A DNA stretch of 64,000 nt from Desulfobacteraceae bacterium Eth-SRB1 (GTDB taxonomy: Bacteria; Desulfobacterota; Desulfobacteria; Desulfobacterales; ETH-SRB1): the NCBI GenBank assembly GCA_004193555.1, contig RPGP01000001.1:1166790-1230789 (forward strand), written 5' to 3'. Positions within the stretch are counted from its first letter, which is position 1; every line of letters starts with the position of its first letter. Both the position numbers and the translations under genes were made by a program. Of this stretch, positions 26,072 to 34,990 are shown in pieces. The notes beneath the pieces were generated by a model. It was not told the DNA's origin, did not search any database, and was given only the letters and a program-made list of their open reading frames with translations.

Positions 26072-26108
26072 TGTTTTTATACCCTCGCTTAAACCATTTT
26101 GTAATAAT

Positions 26109-26269
26109 ACCTAAATTGAGCAATTTTTGGCTCGATCTGCACTGATCTCTTGCGCATCAAGGATTCGCGAAAATCCTCGACATATCCACGGGTATGCCTG
26201 CGGTTTTCGCAAACCCTTATGCCTCAAGATCTCAGCACATTTCTTCCCCAAAAATCGCTCAACTTAGGT
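26109..26269. mobile_element. 161-bp palindromic MITE, copy 1
   Basis: Starts ACCTAAATTGAGCAATTTTT and ends with the near-inverse AAAAATCGCTCAACTTAGGT, with an internal stem around gcgaaaatcc and ggttttcgc. It is about 97 percent identical (5 differences counted by eye) to the inverse of the copy at 28339-28499; both are exactly 161 bp. Confidence 0.8.
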
Positions 26270-26281
26270 AATAACAAATAA

Positions 26282-26459
26282 GATGGCGTCGTAAAAAGTC
26301 AAAAAATGCCATTTTCCGTTATTCCGGCGAAAGCCGGGCACGTAGTGACACGAAGTGAAGCATCAGCGCTAAGCATTAGCGCTATCCAGTAATTTTAAAT
26401 AGTTATGAGTGATCTGGACTCCGGTTTTCACCGGAGTGACGACTTTTTACGAGTGCATC
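26282..26459. mobile_element. MITE, family GATG...TCGTAAAAAGTC, copy 2
   Basis: Ends GATGGCGTCGTAAAAAGTC and GACTTTTTACGAGTGCATC are inverted repeats. The 6-bp AAATAA directly abuts both sides (26276-26281, 26460-26465), a target-site duplication. The interior contains further palindromes (attccggcgaaagccgg; ccggttttcaccgg). The rest of 26072-26650 holds only the neighbouring 161-bp element and nothing else recognisable. Confidence 0.75.
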
Positions 26460-26650
26460 AAATAAGAAAGCATTATAAGCTTTCTTATTTGGATTTTTTG
26501 GAAAAATCAAGTGAATCCTGAATTCAAATCCAAAGGACGTGGACGTAAAGGGGTTGAATTTAGGCGTTTCTTTTTCATTTGTTTGTGGTAATGAAGTCAC
26601 ATGCCATGTCAAGCCACGCGACTTTCGTACAGTAGTTTATAAACCAGTAC

Positions 26651-27907
26651 TTAACTCTTTTTAATAATAATTGCTGTCATGTCATCGGACTGTTTCATAG
26701 CTGCAAATTTCTCAACCGCTGTTCTGATTGCTTTAAGAATAGCGGTCGCGTTTTTTTCCTGGTTGGCAATAAGTACTTTCACAACTCGTTCAATGCCAAA
26801 CTGCTCTTTATCGGCCCGCTCCCACTCATAAAAACCATCAGTCAGCAGGGCAAAAACATCACCTGTCTGCATTGATGCCTTTTGTGTTTCAATATTTCCC
26901 ATTTCAGGCAATATTCCCATTGGGAAAGTATTTGCTGCCAGAATATCAACATTACCGGAATCGACATGCAGCTATAATATTGGCGCTTGACCGGCGCTGC
27001 AATAATGCAACAAACCGGTTTCACTATAGAGAACTCCAAGAAAGGCTGTTATAAACCGATTATCCGGCAGATCATCTTCCATAAGTCTGTTAACCTTGCG
27101 TGTCACCTCTTCAATATCGAAATTATCACTCCAAAGCGCCCGCAGCATCGCCCGCGTAGCACACGAAACCAGCGCCGGTCCAATCCCATGCCCGCTCACA
27201 TCACCCAAGCTCAGCATCAACTGCTTCTTATCAGAGCTGATAAAATCACAAAAATCACCTCCTGTGGCATCACATGGCCGATTCCAGCAGGCGATATCAA
27301 ACCCTTCTAAGAGAGGTGATTTGCTGGGCAACATCTCTTGCTGGATCTCACGGGCAACTTCCATCGCATGCTCCAAGAGTTGCTTTTCCAGATGCTCTTC
27401 CATCAGCTTTGCTCGCTGCAATGCAACTCCTGCCTGAGCTGACAACGCTTCCGCGAGCTCAATATCGGCATCATCAAAAGGTGCATCACGTTTATTCAGA
27501 ATTTGCAATACTCCGACTAATTTGCCATTATAATCCGTCAATGGACAAGACAAAATATTACGCGTGCGATAGCCTGTCCTGGCATCAACCTCTCGATTGA
27601 AACGCTCATCAGCATAGGCGTCAGAACAGTTTACTGTCTTAAGATTGTGGGCAGCCAACCCGGCAAAACCCACATTAACCGACATTCGGAATCCTTCAAC
27701 TCCCTCAGCAACACGCGTATAAAGCTCTTCATGCTCACTATCATACAAAAACAGTGTTGCGCGTTCGGCATTCAGCAGTTCCATCGAGTAATCAACCACC
27801 ATTTTCAGCAGCCTATCCAGGTCGCTGGTCATCCCCAATGCTCTGGCTATCTGTAAAATAGCGTGCATATCCTTTTTACTATCTTTTTGAGTCATTTCTT
27901 TGGTCAT
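26651..27907 (-). pseudogene. GAF-domain SpoIIE/PP2C phosphatase interrupted by one amber codon
   Basis: Reading frame of 418 codons containing a single in-frame TAG (26972-26974). Before it: a GAF domain (ERATLFLYDSEHEELYTRVA, GLAAHNLKTVNCSDAYADER) and the SpoIIE core (EIQQEMLPSK, DATGGDFCDF, LSLGDVSGHGIGPALVS). After it the same frame gives HVDSGNVDILAANTFPMGIL, DVFALLTDGFYEWERADKEQ and SDDMTAIIIKK, the missing metal-site half including the TDG motif. Such proteins are Rsb-like serine phosphatases in partner-switching signalling. Without readthrough the product lacks catalytic aspartates. The TAG sits where relatives have a His/Tyr codon, so a one-base mutation is likely. Confidence 0.85.
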
Positions 27908-28338
27908 GTTATCTTATTCTCCTGTAGGCCAACGCCCACCATCACAGGTGAGCAGGGAATGATGACGTGGGAATATTTAAATTTCGTTTTTTTGAGACAG
28001 TTATTTTGTTTGTTTTACTTATTCTTGTATGAGCGCCCTCATTTCCTGCATTTCATATCCTAACATAAACTACTCAAGTTTCGCACCCTTGATTTCTATC
28101 AAAGTCAAGGTGGTAAAGGAGCCAGATTCAATTTTTAAAGCGAAATGACAAAAAGTGGACTTTTCGGACAGGCACTAATTAGCTTTTCTCAATATTTTGC
28201 TTTGTAATAATATTTAGCTGATGCTTTTAGAGCTTATTTTTGCAAGACATTGTATTTCTTATATACATAATTAATAGTAAATATTGTATCTGGCAGATAC
28301 AATATTGTTGGGTAAAAATAAGGACAAATTTTCTTTAA
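27908..28338. other. Gene-free stretch upstream of the SpoIIE remnant
   Basis: About 430 bases before the second 161-bp palindrome. I see no coding frame of merit, no RNA gene and no clear promoter. The section tttaaagcgaaatgacaaaaagtgg near 28134 resembles pieces of other dispersed repeats. Confidence 0.5.
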
Positions 28339-28499
28339 ACCTAAGTTGAGCGATTTTTGGGGAAGAAATATGCTGAGATCTTGATGCATAAGGGTTTGCG
28401 AAAACCACAGGCATACCCGTGGATATGTCGAGGATTTTTGCGAATCCTTGATGCGCAAGAGATCAGTGCAGATCGAGCCAAAAATCGCTCAATTTAGGT
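28339..28499. mobile_element. 161-bp palindromic MITE, copy 2 (inverted)
   Basis: Inverse orientation of the element at 26109-26269, about 97 percent identical, ends ACCTAAGTTGAGCGATTTTT and AAAATCGCTCAATTTAGGT. The two copies bracket the SpoIIE gene region. Confidence 0.8.
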
Positions 28500-28612
28500 T
28501 AAAATAAGACAGTTGAGAATGCTCTTTTCCTGTTATTGCAGCGAAAACGGAAATCCACGGAATGAACCGGGCATTCTTTATTTTATGGCTGAAAAGTGGT
28601 TTACACTTTTTT

Positions 28613-28945
28613 TCATACTCGCAAAATCAATTTTGTGAATTTTGTCCCTTTTTGAAAGAAAGATTCGCGTTTGTGTAGAACGGAATACGCGCTCCTCGCT
28701 ATCCGTTCAGCAACATCGTCAACAGAGGTTACCATAAAAAAATCAGTATAAATGGTAATAAAGCCATCTTGTTTGAGGTTTGCCTGAATTTTTTTTACAA
28801 GAGATGTTTTCCCATATCTTCGGGGAGCAAACAGAACAACATTTGCCTTATTGCGTGCATGAGAAGAAAGTTCTTTTAATTCTCGAATCCTGTTGGCAAA
28901 TGGATAAGCAGATGGAATTACGCGCATAATAAATGGATTAGCCAT
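28613..28945 (-). pseudogene. AAA ATPase (COG1672-type), N-terminal fragment
   Basis: A 110-codon frame begins MANPFIMRVIPSAYPFANRI and carries a P-loop FAPRRYGKTSLVKKI and the following strand TIYTDFFMV, then ends early after KGTKFTKLILRV. Full-length relatives are about 350-400 aa with a Walker B and a C-terminal winged helix. Here everything beyond residue 110 is gone. It shares its leader and first codons with the remnant at 13550-13800, which kept the opposite end. Confidence 0.75.
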
Positions 28946-29168
28946 ATTTTATATCTTTCATTATTTTCATATTATTGATATGCAATAATTGATTCTGCTT
29001 AATAAGTTAAGTATAAGTTTTTCCCCAAAGGCCGGCTCATGGTCATTATGGCTGATTTACTTTTTTTCTCTGGGTTTTCTGTGAATCGTCTTTTTTCCAG
29101 CTCCTGCCTTATGGCAGATATTTACTTTCCAAGTGTCATTATAGTAAGGAACTGATAATCAATAACCT

Positions 29169-29329
29169 TTACACTATACCAATTCTCGGTTTGATTTTAT
29201 AGTTCCATTCACCGTGAAAGTCTGATTGCTCTATACTGACATCTTTTAATTCTTTGTCAGTTATTTTTCTACCTGTTTTATAAATATTCTCATCAAGCTT
29301 TACTTTTATCTTCAACCCGCTTTTAGTGT
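29169..29329 (-). pseudogene. ISAzo13-type transposase C-terminal remnant
   Basis: Short frame ending at 29169: DTKSGLKIKVKLDENIYKTG, then ITDKELKDVSIEQSDFHGEW and NYKIKPR. This is the conserved C-terminus (TGLKV...D-x-x-x-Y-x-x-G...HGEWNYTI-x-PR) of ISAzo13-family transposases. No other part of the transposase is present. Confidence 0.65.
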
Positions 29330-29372
29330 CCGGTTAAGATTGTTATAGATCTTTGAAATAAAAGCAAATATT

Positions 29373-29462
29373 GCTAACTTTGCATGGCGTTCGCTCAGCT
29401 AACCTGTCGTGAGAGCCTCCGCGATACGGTGCTATGTTTACGCGCCATACAAGGCAAGTTAG
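29373..29462. repeat. 90-bp palindrome (GCTAACTT...AAGTTAG)
   Basis: Imperfect inverted repeat: GCTAACTTTGCATGGCG on the left, and CGCGCCATACAAGGCAAGTT then AG on the right. It lies in the 750-base stretch 28946-29703 that otherwise contains the ATPase leader copy, the ISAzo13 scrap and the GxxExxY leader. Confidence 0.6.
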
Positions 29463-29554
29463 ACGGAAAATTCTAATTTCTTTTCATACAGATGGAAATA
29501 GGTGAAATAAAAATATGGTTTTTTCTTCAAATAAATTATATCAAACAATTTTGG

Positions 29555-29730
29555 TAACTATTCGCCACCACGGTTAAATAAGTCCTACGGAATTTAACAG
29601 GGCAGGCAAATTTACCCCGGTACGATTATTCTGACCTACCCCAGTGAAATACGCTTTGCTTCTCATTGGCATGAATTTCACGAGGCAGGCGGGGCAGGCA
29701 CAGATGAACGCATATAGGTTTAAATACAAA
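29555..29730 (+). repeat. GxxExxY-leader repeat, complete copy
   Basis: Runs from TAACTATTCGCCACCACGG through ctgacctaccccagtgaaat, acgctttgcttctcattggc and gaggcaggcggggcaggcac to the ATG of the following gene remnant. Near-identical copies occur at 48854-49031 (same strand) and 15555-15680 (opposite strand), with a fragment at 13483. Confidence 0.8.
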
Positions 29731-29943
29731 GAAATCACAGATATTATTCTTAGAAGTTTTAATGAAGCACAATCAATCAATTACTTGAAGGCAACAAATA
29801 TTGAAGAGGGCTTATTATTAAATTTTGTCCAAAAACCGGAATTGAATAACCCTGTAGCCCTGCTGGAACAGGACATACGCTTTGTTCCGACAACCTACCG
29901 GGGGGATACGCTCGCTATTGCAGTTCACAAGATTTATATATGA
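29704..29943 (+). pseudogene. GxxExxY family protein with internal deletion
   Basis: The frame begins MNAYRFKYKEITDIILRSFN and continues EAQSINYLKATNIEEGLLLN. The first part is the usual N-terminus of GxxExxY proteins and the second is their C-terminal 'EAQ-x-x-NYLKA' segment. The central part with the GxxExxY motif itself is missing without loss of frame. 79 codons versus about 125 in intact members. The family is related to PD-(D/E)XK nucleases of uncertain role. Confidence 0.65.
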
Positions 29944-30036
29944 TGATAAAAAAAACATCAGTGATAATCAGCGTAGATCGGTGACTGAGTAATTATCAAT
30001 TTTGCGGCAAAGAAGTCCTGATAAATAGTGTGGCTT

Positions 30037-31269
30037 ATGAACAATCAGAAAATGGAACGGAACGTGGTTCTTATGGGATTCACATCCTTTTTTACGGATG
30101 TGTCTTCGGAAATGATCTACCCCATTTTGCAGGCCTTTGTGAAGATGATTATGGCGGCAAATACCGCCATGTTAGGCCCTGTAGTTGGAATAATTGAAGG
30201 GATAGCTGAATCAACAGCCAGCCTTCTTAAAGTGTTTTCCGGTTATTATTCGGATCATTTGAAGAAACGAAAAGCCATAACCATAGCCGGCTACTCCACT
30301 TCTGCCATCGCCAAATTCCTGCTGTTATTATGTTCTGTGGGATGGTATTTTGTCATGTTTGCACGCTTTTTTGACCGCGTGGGAAAAGGCATACGCTCGG
30401 CTCCGCGAGACGCGCTGATTTCAGAGTCTGTCTCCAAAGAAATCCATGGCAGAGCATTCGGCTTTCAAAGGGGAATGGATTTCGCAGGAGCCACACTGGG
30501 TGCGCTGATCTGTTTCTTTCTGGTCAGGAAATATTTAGATCCTGTCACAGGTAATTTGAAAGATATTTACTCGTTTTACAAACTTTTTCTCATTTCTATC
30601 GTACCCGGCCTGATCGGTATAATATTTCTCTTTTTTGTAAAAGAGAGAAAACATAAAATCAGCAGTTCCCGATTGGAGCCGGGCAAAAAACTAAAACCCA
30701 GCCTTAATTTTCGGCAATACGACCGCAATCTTCAGATTTTTTTTCTTGCCCAGTTTGTTTTTACATTAGGGAACTCATCCAACCAGTTTCTGCTTTTGCG
30801 AAGTATGAGTCTGGGGCATGCTCTATCTACCGTTATAATAATGTATCTGATATTCAATATTACTGCGAGCCTGCTGTCACCGGTATTCGGCTCGCTTTCC
30901 GACAGAATCGGGCGCAAGAAACTATTGATGGCGGGTTATGGATTGTACGCAGCAGTATACAGCGCTTTTGGGTTTATTACGCCCGGCTCAAACCGGCTCT
31001 TATTTGGTCTATGGTTGATATACGGTATTTACTATGCAATGACAGAAGGGGTGGAGAAAGCATTTGTGGCGGGCATCGCTCCCAAAGAATCAAAAGCCAC
31101 CGCGCTGGGATTTCATCAAACCATAGTAGGTGTTACACTTCTTCCCGCAAGTATCATCGCGGGAATACTGTTTTCATTCCTTCCAGGCGCTCCATTCCTG
31201 TTTGGGGGCGGGATGGCTATTGTTTCAGTTGTAATCATGGCGTTTTTATCAGAAAGGAGAATTACATAA
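30037..31269 (+). CDS. MFS transporter
   Basis: A 410-aa inner-membrane permease with about 12 hydrophobic segments. The N-terminal NVVLMGFTSFFTDVSSEMIY and the loop FFDRVGKGIRSAPRDALIS are typical of a widespread MFS subgroup of unknown substrate; a second loop SDRIGRKKL follows helix eight. ATG 30037 is preferred over the GTG at 30028; ATG 30052 is also possible. One base separates its stop from larC, so the two are probably co-transcribed. A metal or metal-cofactor-related substrate could be guessed only from that link. Confidence 0.85.
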   Translation: MNNQKMERNVVLMGFTSFFTDVSSEMIYPILQAFVKMIMAANTAMLGPVVGIIEGIAESTASLLKVFSGYYSDHLKKRKAITIAGYSTSAIAKFLLLLCSVGWYFVMFARFFDRVGKGIRSAPRDALISESVSKEIHGRAFGFQRGMDFAGATLGALICFFLVRKYLDPVTGNLKDIYSFYKLFLISIVPGLIGIIFLFFVKERKHKISSSRLEPGKKLKPSLNFRQYDRNLQIFFLAQFVFTLGNSSNQFLLLRSMSLGHALSTVIIMYLIFNITASLLSPVFGSLSDRIGRKKLLMAGYGLYAAVYSAFGFITPGSNRLLFGLWLIYGIYYAMTEGVEKAFVAGIAPKESKATALGFHQTIVGVTLLPASIIAGILFSFLPGAPFLFGGGMAIVSVVIMAFLSERRIT

Positions 31270-31270
31270 T

Positions 31271-32452
31271 ATGTTAGCCTATTTTGACTGTTTTTCAGGA
31301 ATAAGCGGCGACATGACGCTTGGGGCATTTATTGACCTCGGAGTGCCCGTGAAATGGCTGAAGGAAAATATCGGCAATATTCCATTAACGGGCTTTGACA
31401 TATCTGTTACGTCTGTTTTCCGCAACGGAATAAATGCCAGAAATGTTCATGTAAAAACAAAAGATGCTGTTGAATCAAGAAATTATGCTGAAATACGATC
31501 GTTGCTTCAAAACAGCCGGTTATCTCAACAGGTAAAGGAAAGGAGCCTTGAAGCATTTAAAAGGCTTGCAGAAGCTGAGGCGGCAATTCACGGACGCCCT
31601 GTAGATAAAGTCCATTTCCATGAAGTCGGCGGTATAGACGCTATTGTCGATATTGTCGGCGCCGTTCTTTGCGTTGAATATCTTGGCATTGAAAAAATAA
31701 TAGCCTCAAAGCTTCCTCTTGGCACAGGTTTTGTTGACTGCAGGCACGGAACACTGCCTGTACCTGCTCCCGCAACCATTGCGCTTCTTAAAGATGTTCC
31801 GGTCTATGGCACAGGAATTCCCCATGAACTTGTTACCCCCACGGGTGCGGCAATTATTGTTACGCTGGCAGAATCCTTTGAAACAATGCCGGATATGCTG
31901 ATTAATAAATCCGGTTATGGCGCCGGCAAAAGAGAGCTTGAAACAATACCGAATCTTCTGAGGATTGTTACAGGAAACGCTCAAGAACACAAATCATACT
32001 CTCAGAAAGACAGGGTAGCAGTTGTTGAAACCTGCATTGATGATATGAATCCTGAAGTGTTCGGCTTTGTTATGGATCGCCTGTTTGAAGACGGGGCGCT
32101 TGATGTTTACTGGATCCCGATTTTTATGAAAAAAAACAGGCCCGGCACAATGGTGCAGGTTCTTTGCCGGACAGATCAAAAAGAGACTGTAATAAACCGT
32201 ATTTTATCTGAAACCACATCATTGGGTGTAAGATACTATGATGTAGATAGAGCCTGGCTTGTCCGCGAACAGATCACGGTAAAAACCGTATACGGAATGG
32301 TTAAGGTTAAGCGGATTACCGATACAGATGGAGGCACTCGAATTGTGCCCGAATATGAAGTTTGCAAAAAGATTGCTCTTGAAAAAAACATTCCGATAAG
32401 GATTGTGTACGATACAATCCAGCAACTATGCCTTGACAAAAAACATGCCTGA
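31271..32452 (+). CDS. larC: Nickel-pincer cofactor biosynthesis protein LarC
   Basis: A 393-aa LarC, which inserts nickel into the pyridinium dithiocarboxylic acid mononucleotide to complete the cofactor of lactate racemase and related enzymes (CTP-dependent cyclometallase). Recognisable are YFDCFSGISGDMTLGAFIDL, VHFHEVGGIDAIVDIVGAVL, GTLPVPAPATIALL, and the C-terminal domain with VVETCIDDMNPEVFGFVMD. Encoded as one continuous frame; no programmed frameshift such as the one between the two halves in Lactobacillus plantarum. LarA, LarB and LarE are not in the window. Confidence 0.95.
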   Translation: MLAYFDCFSGISGDMTLGAFIDLGVPVKWLKENIGNIPLTGFDISVTSVFRNGINARNVHVKTKDAVESRNYAEIRSLLQNSRLSQQVKERSLEAFKRLAEAEAAIHGRPVDKVHFHEVGGIDAIVDIVGAVLCVEYLGIEKIIASKLPLGTGFVDCRHGTLPVPAPATIALLKDVPVYGTGIPHELVTPTGAAIIVTLAESFETMPDMLINKSGYGAGKRELETIPNLLRIVTGNAQEHKSYSQKDRVAVVETCIDDMNPEVFGFVMDRLFEDGALDVYWIPIFMKKNRPGTMVQVLCRTDQKETVINRILSETTSLGVRYYDVDRAWLVREQITVKTVYGMVKVKRITDTDGGTRIVPEYEVCKKIALEKNIPIRIVYDTIQQLCLDKKHA

Positions 32453-32467
32453 ATATAGAAATTGGCC

Positions 32468-32929
32468 ATGAATTTTAGAGATAAATCGGTCATGTTTTTT
32501 GCGACCGGCTGTTTTATCGGGAACATCCCTTTTGCTCCAGGGACCTTTGGAACTATCCTTGGGCTTCCGCTTTGTTTTCTTTTAGCAAAAACCGAGCTTC
32601 CGGTTGCTGTCCTTCTGACAGTGATATTTATTATTTTTGCCGTATTGATATCTCATGATGCTGAAAAAATATTAAAAAAAAATGATCCCGGTTGTATTAT
32701 CATTGATGAAATTGCAGGACTTATGGTAGCATTATTTGGTTTGCCTTTTAATGTGATTTATGCGTCAGCCGGATTTGCAATATTCAGATTTTTTGATATC
32801 CTGAAACCGTTTCCCATCCGCTTGATCGAAAGAAAATTATCAGGTGGAACCGCGATTGTTCTGGATGATGTGGCGGCAGGAATTTGTACCAATCTTGTTT
32901 TAAGAGTTTTATTGTTGATGAATTCGTAA
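32468..32929 (+). CDS. pgpA: Phosphatidylglycerophosphatase A
   Basis: A 153-aa membrane lipid phosphatase that removes the phosphate from phosphatidylglycerol phosphate. Motifs are FIGNIPFAPGTFGTILGLPL, IIDEIAGLMVALFGLP and RFFDILKPFPI; three to four hydrophobic helices. ATG 32468 is chosen over TTG 32462. The last codons and the TAA (MNS-stop) lie within the terminal repeat of the MITE starting at 32917, so the native C-terminus has been replaced. Confidence 0.9.
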   Translation: MNFRDKSVMFFATGCFIGNIPFAPGTFGTILGLPLCFLLAKTELPVAVLLTVIFIIFAVLISHDAEKILKKNDPGCIIIDEIAGLMVALFGLPFNVIYASAGFAIFRFFDILKPFPIRLIERKLSGGTAIVLDDVAAGICTNLVLRVLLLMNS

Positions 32930-33045
32930 AAAGCCGAATTCATCAAGTGTTAGGTGTTAGGTGTTAAGATAAAAGATTTAATTGTCATATCAGATAGTTA
33001 ACATGGTTCTCAAAAAATAGTTTTTCGACTTTTTGAGAATTCATC
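32917..33045. mobile_element. MITE, family GATG...TCGTAAAAAG, copy 3
   Basis: Ends GATGAATTCGTAAAAAG and CTTTTTGAGAATTCATC. More diverged than copies at 16836 and 26282, and no clear target duplication. Its left terminus supplies the pgpA stop codon. The interior holds a gtgttaggtgttaggtgttaag tandem (6-7 bp units). Confidence 0.65.
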
Positions 33046-33076
33046 TTATTCCCTGTTTTCGTACTTTCGTGTTTTC

Positions 33077-33757
33077 GTGATTAATTTTTTAAAAAAGGAT
33101 TCTAAATTAAACTTGAAATCAAAAAATTCTTCTGAAACAGAAACCAGCATAAGAAAAAAGAGCGTTCTTCGAGAAAATATCGAAGCAATAATTATTGCAA
33201 TAGTGATAGCCTTATTTATACGCACTTTTGTTGTTCAGGCCTTTAAAATTCCATCAGGTTCCATGCAGCAAACACTCCTTATCGGAGATCACATACTGGT
33301 TAATAAGTTTATTTATGGAGTCAAAATTCCATTTATCCGCAAAACTATTATCCCTGTCAAAAACCCAAAACATGGCGACATCATAGTCTTTAAATTTCCC
33401 GAAGATCCTGACAAGGATTTCATTAAAAGGGTTATCGGTCTTGCCGGAGATGTGATTAAAATCCGCAACAAACAGGTCTATGTAAACAATATCAAGCTTA
33501 ATCATGACTACGGCATTCATATGGATCCTCATATAATTTCAGGAGCTTTTCAACCAAGAGATAATTTTGGCCCCGTAATTGTGCCTGATAATTCACTCTT
33601 TGTAATGGGTGACAACAGGGACCACAGCTATGACAGCAGATTCTGGGGTTTTGTTGATCTAAAAGCTGTAAAGGGAAAAGCCTTTATAGTTTACTGGTCA
33701 TGGGACAAGGGCAATTTTGGAGTCAGGTGGAACAGGCTTGGACATTTATTAAAATGA
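33077..33757 (+). CDS. lepB: Signal peptidase I
   Basis: A 226-aa type I leader peptidase that cleaves Sec/Tat signal peptides at the periplasmic face. One N-terminal membrane helix (residues about 37-54) is followed by the serine motif IPSGSMQQTL (Ser62), the lysine motif FIKRVIGLAGD (Lys117), and the GDNRDHSYDSRFWGFV box. GTG 33077 is the only early start candidate apart from a TTG at codon 13; neither has a good Shine-Dalgarno, so the exact start is unsure. Confidence 0.9.
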   Translation: MINFLKKDSKLNLKSKNSSETETSIRKKSVLRENIEAIIIAIVIALFIRTFVVQAFKIPSGSMQQTLLIGDHILVNKFIYGVKIPFIRKTIIPVKNPKHGDIIVFKFPEDPDKDFIKRVIGLAGDVIKIRNKQVYVNNIKLNHDYGIHMDPHIISGAFQPRDNFGPVIVPDNSLFVMGDNRDHSYDSRFWGFVDLKAVKGKAFIVYWSWDKGNFGVRWNRLGHLLK

Positions 33758-33777
33758 GAGAAGGGATTAAAACTCGA

Positions 33778-34031
33778 CCCTAATTGAGCCAAAGCTTAAT
33801 TAGGGAGAAGTCAGGGAATCTCAACTGATTGCAAATTCTAAATAACAAATATCAAACAACAAATAAATTACAATGACCAAAATTCAAAATCCCAAACCCG
33901 TACCTTTTTGGTCGAGTTGTCGAGTAGGAAAATGGTCGAGTTGTTAACAGTTAACTACTCGACTATCCTGTTTCATTGAATATTGAAATTTGGGATTTAT
34001 TTGTAATTTGATGCTTGTAATTTGGGATTTT
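33778..34031. repeat. Hairpin and dispersed-repeat region between lepB and pyrB
   Basis: CCCTAATT/AATTAGGG (33778-33785, 33798-33805) forms an 8-bp stem with a 12-base loop, a possible weak terminator after lepB. Then comes an AT-rich imperfect inverted repeat: aaattctaaataacaaatat near 33831, matched by atttgggatttatttgtaat near 33988. A cgactcgac-type repeat (gtcgagttgtcgagtagg / ctactcgacta) sits between. No gene. Confidence 0.55.
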
Positions 34032-34051
34032 ATAAGTTCTACAGGTGGATT

Positions 34052-34990
34052 ATGGTTTTTGCAAAAAAAGATATTCTGGACATGGAGTCCCTTTCTGTTG
34101 ATGAAATTACCTTGATTCTTAATGTTGCTAAACAAATGAAGGAAATTTCAAAAAGGCCTGTTAAAAAGGTTCCGACTTTGCGAGGCAAGACAATAGTGCT
34201 CTTTTTCCATGAGCCCAGCACTCGCACCCGCACATCTTTTGATATTGCTGCAAAGCGGCTCAGTGCTGATAGTGTTTCAATATCCGGAAGCGCCAGTAGT
34301 CTAATAAAAGGGGAAACCCTTGTAGATACGGCGCGAAACCTTGAAGCCATGAACCCTGATGTGATCGTTATGCGCCATTCCATGGCAGGGGCTTCACATA
34401 TGCTGGCAAAAATTGTCAAGACATCCATCATCAATGCAGGCGACGGCATGCATGCACATCCAACCCAGTCGCTGCTCGATCTTATGACTGTCATGGAACA
34501 CAAGGGAAGGATTTCAGGGCTGCGCATTGCGATAATCGGCGATATATCCCACAGTAGGGTGGCAAGGTCGAATATAATCGGGTTTACAAAAATGGGCGCC
34601 GACGTCGTTCTGAGCGGCCCGCCGACCATGATTCCAAAAGGGGTTGAAACCCTTGGGGCTTCTGTTACATATAATGTGAATAATGCTGTTTGTAATGCTG
34701 ATGTCGTAATAATGCTCAGGATACAAAAGGAGCGGCAAAAAGGCTTGTTGTTTCCGACTGAGCGTGAGTATGCAAAGGTATATGGGTTGACAATGGAAAG
34801 GATGAAAGACGCTAAAAAGGATATGCTGATCATGCATCCCGGGCCTGTTAATCGGGGCGTTGAAATAGTGCCGGAGGTTGCGGACGGACCATACTCAATA
34901 ATTATTGATCAGGTAACAAACGGCGTTGCCGTTCGTATGGCTCTTTTATATCTGACTGCAGGAGGTATGCACAATGTTGATGCTGATTAG
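34052..34990 (+). CDS. pyrB: Aspartate carbamoyltransferase catalytic subunit
   Basis: A 312-aa ATCase that condenses carbamoyl phosphate with aspartate in pyrimidine synthesis. The carbamoyl-phosphate motif [13 protein letters not shown] is present, with [17 protein letters not shown] (aspartate side) and [12 protein letters not shown] near the end. ATG 34052 has AGGTGG just upstream; the open frame from TTG 34022 is in repeat DNA. It overlaps pyrC by 17 bases, the usual pyrBC arrangement. Confidence 0.95.
   Translation: MVFAKKDILDMESLSVDEITLILNVAKQMKEISKRPVKKVPTLRGKTIVLFFHEPSTRTRTSFDIAAKRLSADSVSISGSASSLIKGETLVDTARNLEAMNPDVIVMRHSMAGASHMLAKIVKTSIINAGDGMHAHPTQSLLDLMTVMEHKGRISGLRIAIIGDISHSRVARSNIIGFTKMGADVVLSGPPTMIPKGVETLGASVTYNVNNAVCNADVVIMLRIQKERQKGLLFPTEREYAKVYGLTMERMKDAKKDMLIMHPGPVNRGVEIVPEVADGPYSIIIDQVTNGVAVRMALLYLTAGGMHNVDAD

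Noticed and set aside
26972-26974. Pyrrolysine at the TAG of the SpoIIE gene
   Set aside because: No downstream PYLIS-like structure or other amber-containing gene was noticed in the window, and relatives have His/Tyr there; a nonsense mutation is simpler.
34039-34833. 264-codon minus-strand frame opposite pyrB
   Set aside because: Shadow of the well-supported pyrB gene; the translation has no family features and the codon bias belongs to the plus strand.
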